Below, piece after piece: positions 59,009-64,000 of a stretch of 64,000 nt of DNA. The notes below the pieces were generated by a model. The model had not been told where the DNA came from. It did no database searches and saw nothing but the letters and a program-made list of their open reading frames with translations. Source of the stretch: Streptomyces lydicus (GTDB lineage Bacteria; Actinomycetota; Actinomycetes; Streptomycetales; Streptomycetaceae); contig NZ_JNZA01000018.1 in assembly GCF_000717345.1 (NCBI RefSeq), positions 1 through 64,000 of the forward strand. Direction: 5' to 3'. Each line of letters begins with the position of its first letter. Within the stretch, counting starts at the first letter, position 1. A program made the translations under genes and the position numbers.

Positions 59009-60010
59009 ATGGCGAACATCAAAGATGTGGCAGAACGGGCAGGGGTGTCCGTCGCCACGGTCTCCCGGGTACTCAACGGCCACAGTCCCGTCGCCGAGAC
59101 CCGTGAGCGGGTGCTCGCCGCCGTGCGGGAGCTGGGGTACCGCCCCAACAACGTCGCCCGCGCGCTGCGCACCGCACGCACCGGCGCGCTCGGCCTGGTC
59201 ATCAGCGACCTCACCAACCCCTTCTTCACCGAGCTGGCCGACGCCGTCGAGGACGCCGCCCGCAGCCTCGGCTACAGCCTGGTCATCGGCAACGCCGGCG
59301 AGCGCCCGGAGCAGCAGGACGACTACATCCGTACGCTGCTCGACCGTCGGATCGACGGCCTGCTGGTCAGTTCGGCCGGCACCGGCTCGGCGATGCTCAG
59401 CGAGGTCGTCGCCTCGGGCACGCCACTGGTGCTGCTGGATCGCACCGTTCCCGGCGTCGACGCTCCCTGCGTACGGGCCGACGGCCGCGCCGCGCTCACC
59501 GACCTCGCCGCCCACCTGGCCGCGCTCGGCCGCCGTCGCCCCGCGATCATCGTCGCCCCCGCCGGCACCCCCACCGGCGACGAGCGCCTCGACCTCTTCC
59601 GTACGGCGCTGGCCGCGCACGGCATCGCGCTCCCCGACGAGCGGGTAGGCGCCACGCCCGATCTCCAGCACACCGGCGGCCGACGGGTGATGAGCGGTTT
59701 CCTCGACCTCCCCGAGCCGCCGGACGCGGTGCTGGCCACCGACAACCTGATGGCGCTGGGCGCGATGGACGAACTCCGTGCGCGCGGGCTACGGGTACCC
59801 GACGATGTGGCGCTGGTGGTCTACGACGACGGGCCGTGGTTCGCCCACACCGATCCGCCGCTGACCGCCATCGCGCAGCCCACCCGCGAACTGGGCCGGG
59901 CCGCCGTCCACACCCTGCTGGAGCGGATCGAGGGCCGGGTCGCCGAGTCGGTGTTGCTGCCCGCCCGGTTGATCACCCGACGATCGTGCGGCGAACCGGC
60001 CGCTCCCTGA
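59009..60010 (+). CDS. LacI-family transcriptional regulator
   Basis: 333 residues. The HTH IKDVAERAGVSVATVSRVLNG with hinge helix NNVARALRT precedes a periplasmic-binding-like core (LGLVISDLTNPFFTELADAVEDAA, DGLLVSSAGT, VLATDNLMALGAMDEL). It senses a sugar and probably represses the ABC operon 400 bp downstream. Start ATG 59009. The 60011-60410 gap carries CCCCAACAG repeats and GTCG-rich units but no gene. Confidence 0.93.
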   Translation: MANIKDVAERAGVSVATVSRVLNGHSPVAETRERVLAAVRELGYRPNNVARALRTARTGALGLVISDLTNPFFTELADAVEDAARSLGYSLVIGNAGERPEQQDDYIRTLLDRRIDGLLVSSAGTGSAMLSEVVASGTPLVLLDRTVPGVDAPCVRADGRAALTDLAAHLAALGRRRPAIIVAPAGTPTGDERLDLFRTALAAHGIALPDERVGATPDLQHTGGRRVMSGFLDLPEPPDAVLATDNLMALGAMDELRARGLRVPDDVALVVYDDGPWFAHTDPPLTAIAQPTRELGRAAVHTLLERIEGRVAESVLLPARLITRRSCGEPAAP

Positions 60011-60156
60011 ACGGGCCTCCGCGCGGGCAGTCGAGCCGAGTCGCTGGCTGAGTCGCCGACCGGGACGCCGGCTGAGTCGTCGAGCGGACTGTCGCCGGAC
60101 CCGGCTACGAGCCAGCTGGTCCGGGCAACTCCGGTCCCGCCGACCCCACCCGGCGG

Positions 60157-60183
60157 CCCCAACAGCCCCAACAGCCCCAACAG
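60157..60183. repeat. Three CCCCAACAG repeats
   Basis: CCCCAACAG is repeated three times without change (60157-60165, 60166-60174, 60175-60183) in the gap between the regulator and the ABC genes. Confidence 0.85.
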
Positions 60184-60410
60184 CCCCCAAGATCCCAGCG
60201 GCCCCACGGTCCCGAGCTCTCAGCTCACCGGCCCACCCGCTCACCAGCCCGACAGCCCGACAGCCCGGGTCCGACACCCCGAGGACCCGGACCAACCAAC
60301 AGCTGGCACACCGGCCCCACACGTAGGCCGGGCCCCGGCACCCGCTTCAGCGAAACCGAGCACCTTCCGTCACCGAGCACACCACCACCCGAAGAAGAGA
60401 GGGGCAGCGC

Positions 60411-62270
60411 ATGACCGGCGTCAACGACGACGTACCGGGCGGCCGCGAACTGCTGCGCGTGGAGGGGGTGACCAAGTCGTTCCCGGGCGTGCGCGCGCTC
60501 GACGGTGTGGATCTGAGCCTGCGCACCGGCGAGGTGCATGTGCTGCTCGGTGAGAACGGTGCGGGCAAGAGCACCCTGATCAAGATGCTTTCCGGCGCCC
60601 ACCGCCCCGACGGCGGCCGCATCCTCGTCGACGGCCGGCCCGGCCCGAAGCCAGGCGGCCAGCCCACCCCCAGGACCAGCGGCCAGTCCGACCCCAAGAC
60701 CGGCGGCCAGCCCGATCCCAAGCCCAACACCCGCCCCGGAATCCAGGACGGCGCGTACGAACGCGAAGGCAGAGGCGAACGCGAAGGCGGTGCCGAAGGC
60801 GGAGGCGAAAGCGCTGCCCTGCGCGAGGTGCAGATCCGTTCCGCGCAGGACGCCGAGCGCCTCGGGATCGCCACCATCTACCAGGAGTTCAACCTCGTCC
60901 CCGGGCTGACCGTGGCCGAGAACATCTTCCTCGGCCGGCAGCCGCGCACCGCCCTCGGCCTCGTCGACAAGAAGACCATGTACGCCCGCGCCGCCGAGCT
61001 GCTGGCCCGCGTACGCCTCGATGTCTCGCCGCGCACCCCGGTCGGCGAACTCGGCATCGCCCGCCTGCAGATGGTCGAGATCGCCAAGGCGCTCAGCCTC
61101 GAAGCGCGTGTCCTGATCATGGACGAGCCGACCGCGGTGCTCACCTCCGAGGAGGTCGAGACGCTCTTCACGATCGTCCGTGAGCTGCGCGACGCCGGCG
61201 TCGGCATCATCTTCATCACCCACCACCTGGAGGAGATCGGCGCCCTCGGCGACCGGGTCACCGTGCTGCGTGACGGGCGTTCCGTCGCCGAGGTACCGGC
61301 CTCGACGGACGAGGACGAGCTGATCCGCCTCATGGTGGGCCGCGACATCACCGAGCAGTACCCCAGACGACGCCCCGACGAGCCCGACGAACCCGAAGAG
61401 CCCGGTGCGCCCCTGCTGCGCGTCCGGGGGCTGACGCGCAACGGGGCGGTGGCCGGGGTGCCGGTGTTCGCGGACATCGACTTCGAGGTGCGGGCCGGTG
61501 AGGTGGTGGGCCTGGCCGGACTGGTCGGCGCGGGCCGTACCGAGGTGGCGCGGGCGGTCTTCGGCGTGGACCGCTACGACGCCGGTACGGTCGAGATCGA
61601 CGGCGCGCAGCTGGCCCGCGGCGATGTGCGGGCCGCGATGCGGGCCGGACTCGGCCTCGTACCGGAGGACCGCAAGGGCCAGGGCCTGGTCCTGGACGCC
61701 TCCCTGCAGGACAACCTCACCCTCGCCCGGCTCGACCGTGACACCCGCGGCGGCCTGGTCGACCGGAGTGCGCAGCGGCGCTCGGCGGCCGCCGTCGCCG
61801 AGCAGTTGAAGGTCCGGATGAGCGGGCTGGCGCAGCCCGCCCGTACGCTCTCCGGCGGCAATCAGCAGAAGCTCGTCATCGGCAAGTGGCTGCTGGCGGA
61901 CACCAGGCTGCTGATTCTCGACGAGCCCACGCGCGGCATCGACGTCGGCGCCAAGGTCGAGATCTACCAGCTCATCAACGAACTGACGGCGTCCGGCCGG
62001 GCGGTGCTGATGATCTCCAGTGATCTGCCCGAGGTCCTCGGCATGAGTGACCGGGTGCTGGTGATGTCCCAGGGCCGGCTGGCCGGTGAGCTGTCGGCCG
62101 ACGAGGCCACCCAGGACGCCGTGATGGAGCTGGCGCTCCAGCCTCCGGGCGGCAACCCCACAAGCAGTGACAGCAACACAAGCAGTGACACCCACACGAG
62201 CACTGACACCAACACCAATACGAGCAATGACGCCAACGAGAGCGCGATGGAGGGCTCCGATGTCCGCTGA
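60411..62270 (+). CDS. Ribose-type sugar ABC transporter ATP-binding protein (double ATPase) with low-complexity insertion
   Basis: 619 residues, against about 500 for RbsA-type proteins. First domain Walker A GENGAGKST (47-55). A disordered Gly/Pro/Lys/Glu-rich insertion spans about 77-135 before the Q-loop YQEFNLVP (157) and Walker B VLIMDEPTA; the signature is degenerate (GIARLQMVEIAKA). The second domain has LVGAGRTEVARAVFG, SGGNQQKLVIGKWL and LLILDEPTRGIDVGAK. A Ser/Thr/Asn/Asp tail of about 32 residues is encoded by 18-bp repeats (62162-62215). It powers monosaccharide uptake. Start ATG 60411 with GAGAGGGG upstream; overlaps the permease gene by 11 bp. Confidence 0.92.
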   Translation: MTGVNDDVPGGRELLRVEGVTKSFPGVRALDGVDLSLRTGEVHVLLGENGAGKSTLIKMLSGAHRPDGGRILVDGRPGPKPGGQPTPRTSGQSDPKTGGQPDPKPNTRPGIQDGAYEREGRGEREGGAEGGGESAALREVQIRSAQDAERLGIATIYQEFNLVPGLTVAENIFLGRQPRTALGLVDKKTMYARAAELLARVRLDVSPRTPVGELGIARLQMVEIAKALSLEARVLIMDEPTAVLTSEEVETLFTIVRELRDAGVGIIFITHHLEEIGALGDRVTVLRDGRSVAEVPASTDEDELIRLMVGRDITEQYPRRRPDEPDEPEEPGAPLLRVRGLTRNGAVAGVPVFADIDFEVRAGEVVGLAGLVGAGRTEVARAVFGVDRYDAGTVEIDGAQLARGDVRAAMRAGLGLVPEDRKGQGLVLDASLQDNLTLARLDRDTRGGLVDRSAQRRSAAAVAEQLKVRMSGLAQPARTLSGGNQQKLVIGKWLLADTRLLILDEPTRGIDVGAKVEIYQLINELTASGRAVLMISSDLPEVLGMSDRVLVMSQGRLAGELSADEATQDAVMELALQPPGGNPTSSDSNTSSDTHTSTDTNTNTSNDANESAMEGSDVR

Positions 62271-63267
62271 GGTGAAGACGGGAGCCGCCGCGGAGGCGGT
62301 GGGACGGGCACCGGACGGGGACGGTCCCGGGCAGTGGTTCTCCCGGGCGGTCCTCAGGAACGGTCCGCTGGGCGGTCTGATCGCCCTGGTGGTCGTGATG
62401 GCGGTGCTGTCGCGGGACTTCCTCAACGGGCAGAACCTGCTGAACGTCGGTGTGCAGGCGTCGGTCACCGCGATCCTCGCCTTCGGCGTCACCTTCGTGA
62501 TCGTCTCGGCCGGTATCGATCTGTCGGTCGGCTCGGTGGCCGGGCTCTCCGCCATCGTCGTCGCCTGGGCGGCCACCGACCAGGGATTGCCGGTCTGGAC
62601 AGCGGTACTGCTCGGTCTCGCGGTCGGCGCGGCGGCCGGTTTGGTCTCCGGCGCGCTGGTCGCGTACGGCAAACTGCCCGCGTTCATCGCGACGTTGGCG
62701 ATGCTGTCGGTGGGCCGCGGCCTGGCCCTGGTCATCTCGGGCGGCTCGCCGGTCCCGTTCCCCGCCTCGGTCAGCCGGCTCGGTGACACCCTCGGCGGCT
62801 GGCTGCCGGTGCCGGTGCTGGTCATGATCGCGATGGGGCTGATCGCCGCGCTGATCCTGGCTCGTACGTACGCGGGCCGCGCGATGTTCGCGATCGGCGG
62901 CAACGAGGAGGCGGCCCGGCTCTCCGGCATCCACGTCAAGCGCCGCAAGCTGGTCATCTATGCGCTGTCCGGCGTCTTCGCCGCGGTCGCCGGCATCGTG
63001 CTCGCGGCCCGGCTCACCTCCGCCCAGCCGCAGGCCGCCACCGGATACGAGCTGGACGCGATCGCGGCCGTGGTGATCGGCGGGGCCAGCCTCTCCGGCG
63101 GTTCCGGCAAGGCGTCCGGCACCCTGATCGGCGCGCTGATCCTCGCCGTACTGCGCAACGGCCTCAATCTGCTGAGCGTCTCGGCGTTCTGGCAGCAGGT
63201 GGCCACCGGCCTGGTCATCGCACTGGCGGTGCTCCTGGACACGCTGCGCCGCCGGAGCGTGCGATGA
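62260..63267 (+). CDS. Sugar ABC transporter permease (RbsC-like)
   Basis: 335 residues. Hydrophobic, with 8-10 TM segments and the conserved loop GIDLSVGSVAGLSAIVVAW, then SYGKLP-like AYGKLPAFIATLAMLSVGRGLAL and AIGGNEEAARLSGI before TM helices ending IGGASLSGGSGKASGTLIGAL. The start ATG 62260 has GGAGGG 5 nt upstream, in the overlap with the ATPase gene. Partner of the upstream double ATPase and downstream lipoprotein in ribose-type (CUT2) uptake. Confidence 0.93.
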   Translation: MSAEVKTGAAAEAVGRAPDGDGPGQWFSRAVLRNGPLGGLIALVVVMAVLSRDFLNGQNLLNVGVQASVTAILAFGVTFVIVSAGIDLSVGSVAGLSAIVVAWAATDQGLPVWTAVLLGLAVGAAAGLVSGALVAYGKLPAFIATLAMLSVGRGLALVISGGSPVPFPASVSRLGDTLGGWLPVPVLVMIAMGLIAALILARTYAGRAMFAIGGNEEAARLSGIHVKRRKLVIYALSGVFAAVAGIVLAARLTSAQPQAATGYELDAIAAVVIGGASLSGGSGKASGTLIGALILAVLRNGLNLLSVSAFWQQVATGLVIALAVLLDTLRRRSVR

Positions 63268-64000
63268 GCGCCCGCGGGACGGGACGCGCCCGGGTGCGGA
63301 GGAACGGTCGGGTGCCGGGGAGTCGCCTGAGCAGGGGGCACGGCCTGACCGGGGGGAGCCGCCCGGTCAGGGGGAACGCCCTGGTCAGAGGCGGTGTACG
63401 CGGCAGGGTGGCGCTGGTGGCGGGGTTGGCGGCGACCGTCGCGCTCGGTCTGGCCGGCTGCGACCGCGGCGGCAACACCGACCTCGGCCTCGCGCTGTCG
63501 ACGATGAACAACCCGTTCTTCGTCGGCATCAAGCAGGGCGCCCAGGCCGAGGCGGACGCCCGCGGACTGCACCTCAACATCACCGACGCCCAGAACGACC
63601 CCACCCAGCAGATCAACCAGATGGAGACGTTCACCAGCCAGAACGTCAAGGCGGCCATCATCAACCCGGTCGACTCCGACGCCGCCGTGCCGGCCGTCGG
63701 CGTCGCCAACCGGGCGAACGTACCGGTCATTTCCATCGACCGCGGGGTCAACGGCGGGAAGGTCGGCTCGACGATCGCCTCCGACAACGTCGCGGGCGGC
63801 CGGCTCGCCGCGAAGACACTGGCCGACTCGCTCGGCGGTAAGGGGAAGGTGGCGTTCCTGGAGGGCCAGCCCGGCACCTCCGCGGCCCGCGAGCGCGGCC
63901 AGGGCTTCGAAGAGGGCATCAAGAAGTACCCCGGCATCGAGGTCGTGGCCCGCCAGCCCGCGGATTTCGACCGCACCAAGGGCATGGACGTGATGACGAA
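63264..64000 (+). CDS. Sugar ABC transporter substrate-binding lipoprotein, C-terminus beyond window
   Basis: The first 245 or so residues are in the window. From ATG 63264 (ATGA overlap with the permease stop) a basic, Arg/Gly-rich segment of about 48 residues precedes a short hydrophobic core and lipobox LAGC (Cys at about 67). The mature part LGLALSTMNNPFFVGIKQGAQAEA, then VKAAIINPVDSDAAVPAV, VISIDRGVNGG, VAFLEGQPGTSAARERGQGFEEGIK is the RbsB/type-I periplasmic-binding fold. The long N-region is atypical; an internal GTG near 63413 could be the true start. Confidence 0.9.
   Translation, partial: MSARGTGRARVRRNGRVPGSRLSRGHGLTGGSRPVRGNALVRGGVRGRVALVAGLAATVALGLAGCDRGGNTDLGLALSTMNNPFFVGIKQGAQAEADARGLHLNITDAQNDPTQQINQMETFTSQNVKAAIINPVDSDAAVPAVGVANRANVPVISIDRGVNGGKVGSTIASDNVAGGRLAAKTLADSLGGKGKVAFLEGQPGTSAARERGQGFEEGIKKYPGIEVVARQPADFDRTKGMDVMT

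Noticed and set aside
1..64000. CRISPR array, insertion sequence, prophage, rRNA operon or origin
   Set aside because: Tandem repeats here lack unique spacers, and no transposase, integrase, phage or rRNA sequence was seen.

Overview
The window is high-GC actinobacterial DNA, almost certainly from a Streptomyces chromosome. The evidence is GC-rich third codon positions, many GTG starts, probable leaderless starts with a TANNNT hexamer 6-8 nt upstream, rare TTA codons, a WhiJ-type XRE/DUF397 pair, mycothiol-linked enzyme families, a sigma-R-type promoter, and a dgt - dnaG - hrdA-like sigma factor - tRNA-Asn block. Base 1 is not chromosomal. Positions 5-38 match the Nextera read-2 adapter and transposon mosaic end, so this is the end of a draft contig and the gene there is cut.

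Layout. (1) 39-4894, minus strand: a type VII secretion (ESX)-type locus. It has a mycothiol-dependent-isomerase-like gene, two tandem Imm35-like paralogues, a WXG100-like protein and a very long CpnT-like N-terminal/repeat-linker protein whose C-terminal toxin end is lost at the contig edge. (2) 5147-9207: KimA-like transporter, a small membrane protein, and an SRPBCC-ArsR pair with two matched operators. (3) 9228-14453: nirBD, then a divergent DesK/NarL-type two-component system. (4) 14506-22466: a glycosidase-like lipoprotein, a secreted virginiamycin-B-lyase-like propeller protein, a MarR/SDR divergent module, RidA, secreted proteins and a methyltransferase. (5) 22512-26495: M20 amidohydrolase, DUF397 + XRE/DUF5753, and a divergent small protein joined in frame to a cytochrome P450 across an 11-bp triple repeat. 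(6) 26532-33805: metabolic and accessory genes (GNAT, aldo/keto reductase, TauE, cupin, CutA, secreted protease, PPOX, SanA-like, gamma-glutamylcyclotransferase). (7) 33810-45591: core block with AAH1-type adenine deaminase, CbiX-like chelatase, dGTPase, ferredoxin reductase-like flavoprotein, threonine ammonia-lyase, DNA primase, HrdA-like sigma factor, FGGY kinase and three tRNAs. (8) 45768-57981: GNAT, glycosyltransferase, cupin, sigma-R-promoter thioredoxin, histidine phosphatase, MreB-like protein, a GntR-TetR double regulator facing a DHA2 MFS exporter, a mycothiol reductase, a second MarR/oxidoreductase module, and Ohr. (9) 58429-64000: a 41-residue membrane peptide and a LacI-regulated ribose-type ABC uptake operon (LacI, double ATPase, permease, lipoprotein binding protein) cut at the window end.

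Two themes run through the window. Short tandem repeats sit at gene ends and inside coding regions: the ArsR N-terminus, the ABC ATPase insertion and tail, the toxin linker, the P450 junction and the end of the GntR-TetR gene. Regulators are repeatedly arranged divergently from their likely targets with readable operators between them. No CRISPR array, insertion sequence, prophage or rRNA gene was seen.
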